Source: CAWULT01 sp963923455 | Lineage (GTDB): Bacteria; Acidobacteriota; Vicinamibacteria; Vicinamibacterales; UBA2999 | Length of the DNA: 31,683 nt | Assembly (NCBI GenBank): GCA_963923455.1 | Contig: CAWULT010000048.1 | Coordinates: forward strand, 1 to 31,683 | Direction: 5' to 3' | Part shown: positions 1-8,009 of the stretch, in pieces | Numbering within the stretch: position 1 is the first letter of the stretch | How the letters are laid out: each line of letters begins with the position of its first letter | Position numbers and translations under genes: made by a program | Notes under the pieces: model-generated | Told to the model about the DNA's origin: nothing | What the model saw: only the letters and a program-made list of their open reading frames with translations | The model's database searches: none

Positions 1-1
1 G

Positions 2-112
2 GAGAGTCTGTACAAGGCGCTCTCCGGTGAACGCAGCCCGGACTTCGACACGATCCTAAAGGTGATGGGTGCGCTCGGGTTGAGGTTGCGCGCCGAGGCG
101 GCTCACGGCTGA
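2..112 (+). CDS. C-terminal end of a HigA-like addiction-module antitoxin (partial)
   Basis: The reading frame is open from the left edge and ends in TGA, leaving 36 residues. They contain the string LYKALSGERSPDF followed by DTILKVMGALGLRL. This is the typical end of the helix-turn-helix domain of the 'probable addiction module antidote protein' family (COG3636/HigA-like), a DNA-binding antitoxin that represses its own operon and neutralises a RelE/HigB-type toxin. The toxin gene would normally lie just upstream, outside the window. The start and most of the protein are not visible, so activity and partner cannot be judged. The family call rests on this short but characteristic stretch. Confidence 0.72.
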   Translation, partial: ESLYKALSGERSPDFDTILKVMGALGLRLRAEAAHG

Positions 113-132
113 AGCCTCAGACACGGCAATCT

Positions 133-155
133 GGTTTCTGGGAATTACAGAAACC
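133..155 (+). terminator. Hairpin downstream of the antitoxin gene
   Basis: GGTTTCTG (133-140) and CAGAAACC (148-155) are perfect 8-bp inverted repeats around a 7-nt loop, 20 nt after the antitoxin stop codon. No T-tract follows. It could be an intrinsic-like terminator or an RNA-stabilising hairpin. Confidence 0.4.
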
Positions 156-399
156 ACTGGAGCCGATCGAGTCCGAATCCAACCCTCTCCGCCAAATTAG
201 CGAATTTCATTCCAACCGATTCATCCGGCTCAGCAGACGTGGCTGTACCTGTCGCGGTCGCAACGACCGCGCTTGGCGGCACACGGGTGGACTTCGACCC
301 GCGTGGTGCCCTACGCCAAGGGCGTCGGTGCCGCTCGAGTGCGCGTGCCGTCGAGCGCCGTCGTGAATCCCCAGCCGTGCCTCGCCCATCTGTCGTCGA
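156..399. other. Gap between antitoxin and chrB 3' end, no gene recognised
   Basis: The stretch holds only a small A/T-rich inverted repeat (AAATT 194-198 / AATTT 203-207). The open frames that cross it have arginine- and serine-rich composition typical of out-of-frame reading in high-G+C DNA, and none resembles a known family. No chrA-like membrane-protein sequence was seen here. Confidence 0.5.
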
Positions 400-1497
400 C
401 TAGCGTCGACGCCCCCGTCGACTTGCCTTCGTTGGCGTCCTGCTCTTTGCGACTGGCCGCGGCGGCACGGTGCCGAGCGATTGCGCGAACGCGCGATACA
501 GCGCGTCGAAGAGCCCCACGCCGTGCTCCAGTAGCTCGTCATCCGATTCGTGCGCGAGCTGCAGCCCGTCGATGAGGTGGCCGACCGTCGGCGCGTCCGA
601 GGCACCGAAACGGCCATCCTTCAGGTCCAGGTCGTGGACGACCGCCGCGAGGCGCGCCACGCCTGGATCCGCGATCCCGAAGACCGAGCACAGCGTCTCG
701 AACGTGCACCCGTCGCCCTGGTGACTGAACGCGACCCCGAACATGTCGAAGGGCACGGCGTCGGCCTCGGGAAGGTGGTCGCGATCGGGCGCAAACCCGA
801 AGCGTGCCTCCGCGTCGATGAAGCGGCGAATCAGCCAGGCAGAGGCCATCCGGTCCACACCGGGGCGCGGCCGGGTCACCCACAACCGTCGCTGATACGC
901 CTCGCGGTCGACAACGCTCGGCGAGAGAGCCGTCGCTGGCGGCGGTGTCGCACGAGCCTGGTTTTCGAGCCTTGTCAGGATCTCGCGCACACGGTCGCGT
1001 CCGGCGCTGCCAAAGAAGTCGATCTGTTCCAGCGCAGACAGCCGTTGTCGAAACCCCTCGGCCCGGCGCTCCACGGCGGGGGCTCGCGTGCCTCGTCGCC
1101 GGCGGGTGGTGGATGACCGCTTGAGAACGTCCTCGATCTCGGTCGCCAACCCGGCGTAGCTGTTCTGCCGGTCACGGCGAAACGCGTCCACGATCGCGTC
1201 GTCAGACCCGCTGTCGACGCTGTCGGCGGCGAAGACGGTCGCCTCACCGCCAGCGTTCTTGACCTCGGCCGCCAACCACTCGAAGTCTTCCCGCGTGGCG
1301 GGCGTGTCCGGGAGGACGTAGACGGCCTGTTTCACGGGCACGGCGCCCAGTTGTTGCAGCCGCCGCCACGTGCGCACGCGGAGATTCGAGGGCGAGGGAG
1401 GGAGTTGGTGCACGAACAGCAGCCACCGGTGCGCACCACGTGGCGCGGCGGTCTCGGTCGTGGAACGGTGGGACTGCCGAGGAGGCATCTGAGGCAC
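400..1497 (-). CDS. chrB: ChrB-type chromate resistance/regulatory protein
   Basis: 365 residues from a GTG start; an in-frame ATG at 1488 is an alternative, and neither has a clear Shine-Dalgarno sequence. The N-terminal part (about 20-125) has the ChrB N-domain pattern: WLLFVHQLPPSPSNLRVRTWR, then GAVPVKQAVYVLP, then an FEWLAAEV segment. The C-terminal part (about 205-345) has the ChrB C-domain pattern: LWVTRPRPGVDRMASAWLIRRFID, VPFDMFGVAFSHQGDGCTFE and VVHDLDLKDGRFG. ChrB proteins are known as chromate-responsive regulators or accessory proteins of the ChrA chromate exporter. No chrA lies beside it here, so this copy may act alone or at a distance. It faces away from the cytochrome gene and has a well-formed promoter at 1525-1553. 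Confidence 0.86.
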   Translation of the reverse strand: MPQMPPRQSHRSTTETAAPRGAHRWLLFVHQLPPSPSNLRVRTWRRLQQLGAVPVKQAVYVLPDTPATREDFEWLAAEVKNAGGEATVFAADSVDSGSDDAIVDAFRRDRQNSYAGLATEIEDVLKRSSTTRRRRGTRAPAVERRAEGFRQRLSALEQIDFFGSAGRDRVREILTRLENQARATPPPATALSPSVVDREAYQRRLWVTRPRPGVDRMASAWLIRRFIDAEARFGFAPDRDHLPEADAVPFDMFGVAFSHQGDGCTFETLCSVFGIADPGVARLAAVVHDLDLKDGRFGASDAPTVGHLIDGLQLAHESDDELLEHGVGLFDALYRAFAQSLGTVPPRPVAKSRTPTKASRRGRRR

Positions 1498-1501
1498 GAG
1501 A

Positions 1502-1553
1502 TTGACGGCGTAACTATCGTTTCAACTATAGTGGTCCCGTTACGGTGTGGCAA
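1502..1553. promoter_or_regulatory. Divergent promoter of chrB and the cytochrome operon with a palindromic -10
   Basis: Minus strand: -35 TTGCCA (complement of 1548-1553), exactly 17 bp, then -10 TATAGT (complement of 1525-1530). This would start transcription near 1518, about 20 nt before the chrB GTG. Plus strand: TTGACG (1502-1507), a 19-bp gap, then TATAGT (1527-1532), pointing at the cytochrome gene. Both -10 elements lie in the palindrome ACTATAGT (1525-1532). An outer inverted repeat, CGTAAC (1509-1514) / GTTACG (1539-1544), brackets the -10 region and could be an operator, perhaps for ChrB itself. The A/T-rich patch stands out from its surroundings. Confidence 0.6.
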
Positions 1554-1619
1554 GGTCGAGATGGAGATGAGGTCGTGGAACATCGACAGGCCGGAGCAGC
1601 GAGAAGTGACGGGGGCCGC

Positions 1620-3740
1620 ATGAGACGCTGGACGATCGCGCTCAGCACGGCGGCGATAGTCTGGGTCTGCGTGGCCACCGTGGCGACACAGGCCGGCCGG
1701 CCGAGGCCGCCGGCCGGGGCGTTCACCGGGCAGGTGATCAGCGCGGCTGGCGCAATGGTCGTCGGCGGCCCGCGGACCAACGCCGGTCATCCCGTGGCTG
1801 GAGCCACGGTCCATCTGGTGCCCACCTCGGCCATCGACGTGTCGACCCCCATCACGGCCAGCGCGGTCTACGCAGCCCCGTACGCCGCCGAGGCGGTCGA
1901 CGAACCGCTCGAGGACGCGATTCGGCTCCGCGGCGCCGGCTTCCCGACCTCCACCACGGACGCGCAGGGCCGGTTCGTAATCCCGAACGTACCGGACGGC
2001 CGGTTCTTCGTGCACGTCACACCCGGCGCGAGGGATACGGAACACCTCCCTGGCGGGTCCGAGAGCCGCCGCAGCCTGGCGGCAGAGGAACTGCGGAAGC
2101 AGCCGATGACGATCACGCTGTCCGGCCGACCGTCCGCTGCCGCCAAGTACACCGGCAGTTCGATGTGCCTCACGTGCCACCAGGATCAGCAGCACTGGGC
2201 CCGGACGGCCCACAAGCTGGGTTGGACGGTTCCCGACGCCCCGGGACGCATGCAGGATTTCTCACGACACCCCGACTATTTCGCGGCGATGGAATCGTTC
2301 CCGGAGGTCGACGCGTACACCCGCGGCACGCATCTCGAACTCGGGGACTTCGACGCGGCGCGAGGCGACGACAAGTTCAAGCTCCGTGTCGCGGGCGACG
2401 GCCGCTTGCCCATCGAGACGATCTACGCGGACGTCTACTTGTGGCGGCGGGCGTCCGACAGGAAGTACGTCATCACGCTCGTGAACCGCCTGAACCCGCA
2501 GGATCCCAACAGTCCCGCGCACCTGGAGATCAAGCTGCTCTACGGCGGCGCCGTCCACGATCAGCGGTACATCGTCGCGGTACCGCCAGGACTGGCCGCG
2601 CGACAGGGCTGGTACACCCTCCTGCGCTACAACATGACCGGGCGCGATACACGGCTCAACCGCGAGCGACGGGTCTGGCACGATTACAAGTTCTGGATGT
2701 GGTGGGCGGCCGGGGCCGACGGCCGCTACGGCACGCCCGACGACGTCGTGACGGCACCACCCATCAACAACAACTCCGTCCAGACGATGTGTGCGGCCTG
2801 TCATCTGACGGGATGGGAGCGCTACCAGGACCGGACGACCGGGGAGTTCCTCGTGCGCGCCGTCAACGACCCCGGCGGCGAGCTGAACATCGATGATGAC
2901 CCGGCGCCCGACGAAATCAACGTCGGCTGCGAGAGCTGTCACGGCCCAGGGTCGGAGCACGTGGCCAACGGCGGGCGCTCGCGATTCATCGTGAATCCGA
3001 AATACCTGTCGGCGGAGCGTGCGAGCGTCGTCTGCGGTCGCTGCCACGATCGCCGACAGGGCTACGGCGGGCCGGTCAACGGCTACACACAGGCGATCAG
3101 CCAGGCCGGCGAGTTGGCCAGGCCCGGGATCAGCCGTCACGAGTTGATCACGACCTTCACCGATCCGATCAAGAAGGGGCCGACGATGCGCGGGCCTGGC
3201 CGTGAGGACAACATCTGGGCCGACGACATCCACTCGAACAAGCCGCATCAGCAGTACGCCGACTTCCTGAAGTCGACGATGTATCGGAACGCTCGGCAGC
3301 TCGTGACGTGCTCGGACTGTCACGACATGCACGGCAACCCGCCCTACCGCCGTTCGCTGATGCACGACCCGGATGATGCGGCGTCGCCGTTGTGCCAGCG
3401 CTGCCACCCGGTCGATGAGCCGTCGCACATGGACGTCAAGCTCAACGCGAAGATGAAAGGGTTGCAGACCCGCTGCATCGACTGCCACATGCCCGGCACC
3501 GCCAACACCGGCGGTGTGGCCGGCGGTTTCGGCCGGCTGCTGAAGACGCCACCCTATACGAGCGCGCAAGAAGAGGAGAGCAATGCCTACTGGGAGGGCG
3601 GCCTCCGGTCCCACGTGTTCGACGTGCCGTCGAAGACGAACGTGGCGGTGAAAGGCGTGGCGCCCGGTCGCGCGATGCCCATTCCGTACACCTCGAGCTG
3701 CGGTACGTGCCACTCCGTGTCAGAGCTTCCCTTCAGATAG
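1620..3740 (+). CDS. Exported octahaem c-type cytochrome with a carboxypeptidase-regulatory-like N-terminal domain
   Basis: 706 residues from ATG 1620, preceded by a G-run 4 nt upstream; an in-frame GTG at 1545 would add 25 residues ahead of the signal peptide and is less likely. Residues 1-29 form a Sec signal (MRRWTIALSTAAIVW...). Residues about 35-165 look like a carboxypeptidase-regulatory-like (Ig-fold) domain: an FTGQV strand, AGATVHLVP, and a DAQGRFVIPNVPDG turn. Eight CXXCH haem c motifs follow at about residues 183, 391, 437, 472, 564, 592, 619 and 694. The long gap between the first and second motifs is notable. CESCHGPGSEH and CIDCHMPGT are typical of cytochrome c554/multihaem families. 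The product would be a periplasmic or surface electron carrier or multihaem reductase. Only 11 nt separate it from the next gene, a DUF5916 barrel, so the two are probably co-transcribed. Confidence 0.88.
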   Translation: MRRWTIALSTAAIVWVCVATVATQAGRPRPPAGAFTGQVISAAGAMVVGGPRTNAGHPVAGATVHLVPTSAIDVSTPITASAVYAAPYAAEAVDEPLEDAIRLRGAGFPTSTTDAQGRFVIPNVPDGRFFVHVTPGARDTEHLPGGSESRRSLAAEELRKQPMTITLSGRPSAAAKYTGSSMCLTCHQDQQHWARTAHKLGWTVPDAPGRMQDFSRHPDYFAAMESFPEVDAYTRGTHLELGDFDAARGDDKFKLRVAGDGRLPIETIYADVYLWRRASDRKYVITLVNRLNPQDPNSPAHLEIKLLYGGAVHDQRYIVAVPPGLAARQGWYTLLRYNMTGRDTRLNRERRVWHDYKFWMWWAAGADGRYGTPDDVVTAPPINNNSVQTMCAACHLTGWERYQDRTTGEFLVRAVNDPGGELNIDDDPAPDEINVGCESCHGPGSEHVANGGRSRFIVNPKYLSAERASVVCGRCHDRRQGYGGPVNGYTQAISQAGELARPGISRHELITTFTDPIKKGPTMRGPGREDNIWADDIHSNKPHQQYADFLKSTMYRNARQLVTCSDCHDMHGNPPYRRSLMHDPDDAASPLCQRCHPVDEPSHMDVKLNAKMKGLQTRCIDCHMPGTANTGGVAGGFGRLLKTPPYTSAQEEESNAYWEGGLRSHVFDVPSKTNVAVKGVAPGRAMPIPYTSSCGTCHSVSELPFR

Positions 3741-3751
3741 GGCGCGTCACA

Positions 3752-5941
3752 GTGCCTCGAGCCCTCGCCGCAGTCGTGTGTCTCGCGGCCGTTGCGGGGT
3801 TCGCGCGCGCCGCCGGCGCGCAGGACCCGGCCTCGTCCAGCGTTCTGGTCATCGCCGACGCCATCCAGATCGACGGCCGTCTCGATGAGCCGTTCTGGCG
3901 TCGGGCGGCTCCGATCACGCTCACGCAGCAGGCGCCCGCGCCGCGTGCAGCCACCCCATTCGAGACCACGGTGCGGATCGCCACGAACCAGGAGTACGTC
4001 TATTTCGCGTTCGAATGTGTCGACCCGGACCCGCGGCAGCTTGCGGTTCACACCATGCAGCGGGACGGAGACGTGGAGGGTGACGATTTCGTCTCGATCG
4101 TGCTCGACACCTATGGCGACCGGCGGACCGGGTACTTCTTCCGCGTGAATGCCTCCGGGGCCCGCGTCGATGGGCTCGTGGCCGGGCCTGAGCACCCGAG
4201 TTTGGACTGGGACGGCATCTGGGATGCGCGTACTCAACGCGCCGCCGACCGGTGGACGGTCGAAATCGCCATTCCGACACGCACGCTGAACTTCACGCGC
4301 GGGCTCGAGGCTTGGGGCGCGAACTTCGAGCGCAACGTTGCCCGCGTGCGGACCATCCTCCGCTGGACCTCGCCGACGCTCGATTCCCAATTCTACGACC
4401 TGTCCCGGGCGGGCACCGTGACGGGGTTGGCGAGCCTGAAGCAGGGGCGTGGACTCGAATTCAGCCCCTATGCGACGGGCCGAACGTCCAGCGACTTCTC
4501 GGCGGGCGGGCGGGACGTCCTGGGCGCGGTCGGCGGCGACTTCATCTATCGCCCCACGTCGCAGTTGGCGGCCGTGGTCTCCGCGAACACCGACTTCGCC
4601 GAAACAGAAGTCGATACGCGACAGCTCAACCTCACGCGCTTCGAACTGTTCTTTCCCGAGCGGAGGACGTTCTTTCTCGAGGGCTCGAATCAGTACCAAT
4701 TCGGACTGGGCCTGGAGGACAAGTTCCTGCCGTTCTTCTCGCGCCGGATCGGCCTCATCGAGGGCGAACAGGTGCCCCTCGACCTGGGCGTGAAATTGAA
4801 CGGCCGCGCCGGCCGGTGGAACCTCGGCGTGATCGACGTGCGGACCCGAGAGAAATCTTTGGTGTCGGGCGAGGCCGTGCCCGGAACGAACCTGTTCGTG
4901 GGACGTGCGTCGTTCGACGTCACCGAGAAGCTGCGCGTCGGCTCGATCGTGACCGACGGCAATCCAGACGGCGTCCATCGCAACACGCTTGCCGGAATCG
5001 ACGCGGTCTACCGGACGTCGGAGTTCCTCGGCGACAAGAACTTCCTTGTCGGCGTCTGGAGCGCGGCGACGACCCGCGACGCTGGCCGTGGCAACCATAC
5101 GGGCTACGGCATCAAGGTGGACTATCCCAATGACCGTTGGGACTGCTTCGTCTCGTTCCACAAGTTCGGCGAAGCGTTGGAGCCGGCCCTCGGCTTCATA
5201 CCCCGGCCCGGCACCCACCGCACGGACTGGGCATGCGAGTTCCGTCCCCGTCCCCGCAAGGACGGACCGTTCGGCTGGGTCCGCCAGCAGTTCATGGACC
5301 ACCGTTTCTACCGCGTGACCAACCATCGAGGGTTGGTGGAGTCCCAGCGCTTTTCATGGGTGCCCGTCAACGTCCAGATGGAATCGGGTGACCGCTTCTC
5401 GGTCAACTGGCTTCCGACTCTGGAGAACCTGCCGGTGCCGTTCGAGATCGCCGACGGTGTCACCCTTCCGGTCGGCCGCTACCGCTTCGGTCGCCTGATC
5501 GGTGAGGCCGAGACCAGCCCCAACCGGCGCGTGCAACTCGGCAACACCTCGGGATTCGGGAGGTTCTACAGCGGCACGCTGTATGAACAGTCGAACTACG
5601 TCCGCTACACCAGCGCCAACGGCGGCTGGCAAGCAGGTCTCAACGTGCAGCAGAACATCGGACGGCTTCCGGAAGGGCGCTTCGTTCAGCGGTTGTGGCA
5701 GTTCGACACGACCTATGCCGTGAACAGCTACACGTCGCTCACGAGCTTTCTGCAGTACGACTCCGTATCCCAGACCCTCGGAAACAATCTGCGCCTCCGC
5801 TGGACGCTCAGGCCTGGAAACGACCTCTTCATCGTCTGGAACCGTGGGTGGAAGCGGCTCTACTCGAGCCCGTCCGATCGCACTCTGTCGCCCGACAGAG
5901 AGCTGCTCGCCGTCAAACTCCGCTGGACGTTCCGGGCCTGA
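3752..5941 (+). CDS. DUF5916 outer-membrane barrel protein with N-terminal CBM9-like domain
   Basis: 729 residues from GTG 3752; a GTG at 3707 would overlap the cytochrome gene and bury the signal peptide. The signal peptide is VPRALAAVVCLAAVAGFARAAG, cut before QDP. Residues about 30-215 match the family 9 carbohydrate-binding-like domain that precedes DUF5916: QIDGRLDEPFWRRA, VYFAFECVDPDP, DDFVSIVLDTYGDRRTGYFF and WTVEIAIP. The rest is beta-rich with alternating polar/aromatic strands, the ELFFPERRTFFLEG motif seen in DUF5916, and an aromatic-ended terminal strand (LRWTFRA). Function is unknown; an outer-membrane barrel binding a glycan or another ligand is the usual suggestion. Pairing with the octahaem cytochrome suggests a joint role at the outer membrane (inference). 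Confidence 0.82.
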   Translation: MPRALAAVVCLAAVAGFARAAGAQDPASSSVLVIADAIQIDGRLDEPFWRRAAPITLTQQAPAPRAATPFETTVRIATNQEYVYFAFECVDPDPRQLAVHTMQRDGDVEGDDFVSIVLDTYGDRRTGYFFRVNASGARVDGLVAGPEHPSLDWDGIWDARTQRAADRWTVEIAIPTRTLNFTRGLEAWGANFERNVARVRTILRWTSPTLDSQFYDLSRAGTVTGLASLKQGRGLEFSPYATGRTSSDFSAGGRDVLGAVGGDFIYRPTSQLAAVVSANTDFAETEVDTRQLNLTRFELFFPERRTFFLEGSNQYQFGLGLEDKFLPFFSRRIGLIEGEQVPLDLGVKLNGRAGRWNLGVIDVRTREKSLVSGEAVPGTNLFVGRASFDVTEKLRVGSIVTDGNPDGVHRNTLAGIDAVYRTSEFLGDKNFLVGVWSAATTRDAGRGNHTGYGIKVDYPNDRWDCFVSFHKFGEALEPALGFIPRPGTHRTDWACEFRPRPRKDGPFGWVRQQFMDHRFYRVTNHRGLVESQRFSWVPVNVQMESGDRFSVNWLPTLENLPVPFEIADGVTLPVGRYRFGRLIGEAETSPNRRVQLGNTSGFGRFYSGTLYEQSNYVRYTSANGGWQAGLNVQQNIGRLPEGRFVQRLWQFDTTYAVNSYTSLTSFLQYDSVSQTLGNNLRLRWTLRPGNDLFIVWNRGWKRLYSSPSDRTLSPDRELLAVKLRWTFRA

Positions 5942-5953
5942 GCTCCCGGTGCT

Positions 5954-6228
5954 CGTCAGGACGTGATCGCTCTCGGTGACGAGGTGCAGGACCGCTCTTC
6001 GAGAAGCTGATGGGGGCGGTACTCCGGGGGAAACGCGTCCGGAAGGCAGATGGACAGATCCGCCGTGCCGTCGCGCAGATGCGTCCAGTCGTCGACTACA
6101 CTGGGGAGGAAGCGTAGTGAGACCCCTGGCGCGGCCGTTGTCATCAGCCGATCGAGGGCCGGGCCGATCACGAGAAGTGCGTGGTCGGTCGCGAAGATCG
6201 TGAACACGCGTTCGAACGTGCGAGGGTG
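5954..6228 (-). pseudogene. Truncated, frameshifted remnant of a LysR-family regulator
   Basis: The minus strand encodes HPRTFERVFTIFATDHA from 6228, then LLVIGPALDRL, AAPGVSLRFLP, LRDGTADLSICL and PHQLLEER. This closely follows the start of the effector-binding domain of LysR-type regulators. After EER (near 5992) similarity continues in another frame as VLHLVTESDHVLT, so about one base is missing. The N-terminal helix-turn-helix region is absent, because the neighbouring barrel gene starts at 6231 on the other strand. The C-terminal half is absent too, because the DUF5916 gene ends at 5941. The piece cannot be functional. It is a fossil of a regulator lost during rearrangement. Confidence 0.7.
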
Positions 6229-6230
6229 CT

Positions 6231-6983
6231 GTGAGAAGCCTTGCGATTGTGGCGGCCGTCGTCATCGTGACCGGTGCGAAGCCGGCCTTCGGGCAGGTGC
6301 CGAGCCCAGGCCGTGTCGGTCTCACCGTAGAAGGGTTGAACGTGTGGCAGGACCGAAACGACGTGAGGATCCCGCCGGACTCCGGCACACCATTCTCGAT
6401 CGTGGATCTCGTCGGGCGCGCCCCGACACCGTCGATTCGCGGTGAGCTGACGATCGACGTGACCGAGCGGCAGGAGCTCCGTTTCGTGTATGCGCCTCTC
6501 CGGGTCACGGGGCGCGGCACGCCCGTGTCGCCGATCGCGTTCGCCGGCGGGGTGTTCGCGCCCGTGCCCACCGAAGCCGAGTACCAGTTCAGCTCGTATC
6601 GGGGCACCTGGCGGTACCGCGTCTATCAGGGGCGCACGTGGACATGGCGTGTCGGTGCGACGGCTTTCATCCGCGACGCCCGAATCGCCTTGGCTCAGCC
6701 CGGGCAGGCAGCCGAGGACACCGACGTCGGCTTCGTGCCGCTCGGGCACGTGAGCGCCGACGCGCGCCTGTCGCGTCGCTGGCACCTGGCGTTCGACCTG
6801 GACGGCACGGCGGCGCCTCAGGGCAGGGCGTTCGACTTCTCGGCCACGGTCAACTACCGCCCGCTGCCACGGCTGACGCTGTCGGCCGGATATCGCACGC
6901 TCGAGGGCGGCGCCGATGTCGACTCCGTCTACGCGTTTGCCTGGCTCAATGCCGCCATCGCCCGGCTGGGCGTACGTTTCTGA
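6231..6983 (+). CDS. Exported outer-membrane beta-barrel protein, function unknown
   Basis: 250 residues from GTG 6231, with a GAGGG Shine-Dalgarno sequence just upstream. A signal peptide is evident (MRSLAIVAAVVIVTGAKPAFG, cut before QVP). The mature part alternates hydrophobic and polar residues in short strands (LRFVYAPLRV, WRVGATAFIRDARIAL, WHLAFDLDG, LTLSAGYRTL) and ends in phenylalanine (ARLGVRF), as outer-membrane barrels do. I do not recognise a specific family. The length would suit a barrel of about 8-10 strands. It follows the DUF5916 gene after a gap holding only the LysR remnant, so it may be transcribed separately. Confidence 0.72.
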   Translation: MRSLAIVAAVVIVTGAKPAFGQVPSPGRVGLTVEGLNVWQDRNDVRIPPDSGTPFSIVDLVGRAPTPSIRGELTIDVTERQELRFVYAPLRVTGRGTPVSPIAFAGGVFAPVPTEAEYQFSSYRGTWRYRVYQGRTWTWRVGATAFIRDARIALAQPGQAAEDTDVGFVPLGHVSADARLSRRWHLAFDLDGTAAPQGRAFDFSATVNYRPLPRLTLSAGYRTLEGGADVDSVYAFAWLNAAIARLGVRF

Positions 6984-7058
6984 CGGGCGTTTCTGCGTCC
7001 GGAGTCGTGGGGGTGCGCGGCCGCGCGGCGGATGACACCACAGGAAGGTGAGGACGAC

Positions 7059-7091
7059 GGCTGCGGAGGACGGCGCCCGCCCTCCGCAGCC
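7059..7091. terminator. Hairpin between convergent genes
   Basis: GGCTGCGGAGG (7059-7069) and CCTCCGCAGCC (7081-7091) are perfect 11-bp inverted repeats with an 11-nt loop. They lie between the barrel gene end (6983) and the convergent hydrolase gene end (7100). There is no T-tract on either side, so it is a terminator-like hairpin that could serve both genes. Confidence 0.6.
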
Positions 7092-7099
7092 CGAGTCTG

Positions 7100-7957
7100 C
7101 TACGCCAGCGCCTTGCCGTAGAGCGCCAGCAGGCGGGCCCACGCCTTCTCGGCGGCGGGCTCGTTGTAGACCTGCGTGTCCGGCGGGCACCAGCCGTGCG
7201 CGGCCGGGTAGACCTCGATCTCGGCCGAGAGCTTCGCCTTGTCGAAGGTCTCCTTCAGCACGGTCTTGTCGTTGGGCCGCTGCTTGTCGTCGTTCTCGGC
7301 CACGGCGATCAGGAACGACGCCTTCGTGGCGGCCGCCAGCAGGTGTGGGCTGTTGGCGCCCGCCGCGTCGTTGACGAGGCCGCCGCCGTGGAACGATGCC
7401 ACCGCGCCGATGCGGTTCGGCAGCGCCGACGCCGTGTGGAACGACATCGGGCCGCCCATGCAGTAGCCCTGCACGCCGACCTTGCGGTTCTTGTTCACCT
7501 GGGGCTGTGCGTCGAGCCAGGCGACGAACGCCTTGGCGTCGGCCATGTCGGTGGCCGGGCTCATGCCCTTGCGGAACGGCAGCATCTGCTGGATCGGTGT
7601 GGCACCCGTGGCCGTCGTCTTGCCCACGCGGTAGAACGGGTTCACCACGAGCACCGCGTACCCGGACTGCGCGAGCCGCTTGGCCATGTTCCGCATCGCC
7701 GGCCGGAGGCCGAAGATGTCGGGCCAGATCAGGACGCCGGCGCCGGTGCCGGTCGCCGGATGGACGAAGTACGCGTCACAGGTGCCGTCGGCCGTCTTGA
7801 TCTCGACGTCCCGTTCGTTCGTGGCCTGCGCATTGGCCACTTCCGGCAGCACCATGGCCGCGCCGGCCGCGAGCAGCACGCCGAACTGCCGGCGGGTGAC
7901 CAGTCCCCTGGCCTCGTATTCCTTCACGCTCTCTGCAAAATGATCAATCTCGCACAT
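7100..7957 (-). CDS. Tat-exported dienelactone-hydrolase-family enzyme
   Basis: 285 residues from ATG 7957, with GAGG about 7 nt upstream. After a 20-residue lead comes a twin-arginine signal, TRRQFGVLLAAGAAMVLPEVANA, cut near residue 43. The mature part is a complete alpha/beta hydrolase of the dienelactone hydrolase family: GVLIWPDIFGLRP, the nucleophile motif GYCMGG with Cys166, Asp223/224 in the ENDD segment, and His254 in AAHGW. The Cys/Asp/His triad is that of carboxymethylenebutenolidase-type enzymes, which open lactone rings. Tat export suggests a folded enzyme acting in the periplasm. It is divergent from the NTF2-like/SMP-30-like pair, with about 150 bp of shared upstream DNA. The actual substrate is unknown. 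Confidence 0.88.
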   Translation of the reverse strand: MCEIDHFAESVKEYEARGLVTRRQFGVLLAAGAAMVLPEVANAQATNERDVEIKTADGTCDAYFVHPATGTGAGVLIWPDIFGLRPAMRNMAKRLAQSGYAVLVVNPFYRVGKTTATGATPIQQMLPFRKGMSPATDMADAKAFVAWLDAQPQVNKNRKVGVQGYCMGGPMSFHTASALPNRIGAVASFHGGGLVNDAAGANSPHLLAAATKASFLIAVAENDDKQRPNDKTVLKETFDKAKLSAEIEVYPAAHGWCPPDTQVYNEPAAEKAWARLLALYGKALA

Positions 7958-8009
7958 GTCCGCACCTCAATCGTCCGGTGACCCGGATGAAGACCGGTAA
8001 TCCGTGGAG

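Noticed and set aside
207..617. A 136-codon minus-strand frame overlapping the 3' end of chrB
   Set aside because: Most of it overlaps chrB in another frame, its composition is Arg/Ser-rich, and no family resemblance was seen.
2262..3713. A 483-codon minus-strand frame opposite the cytochrome gene
   Set aside because: The plus-strand frame has eight haem motifs and a signal peptide. The opposite frame is low-complexity and has no recognisable domain.
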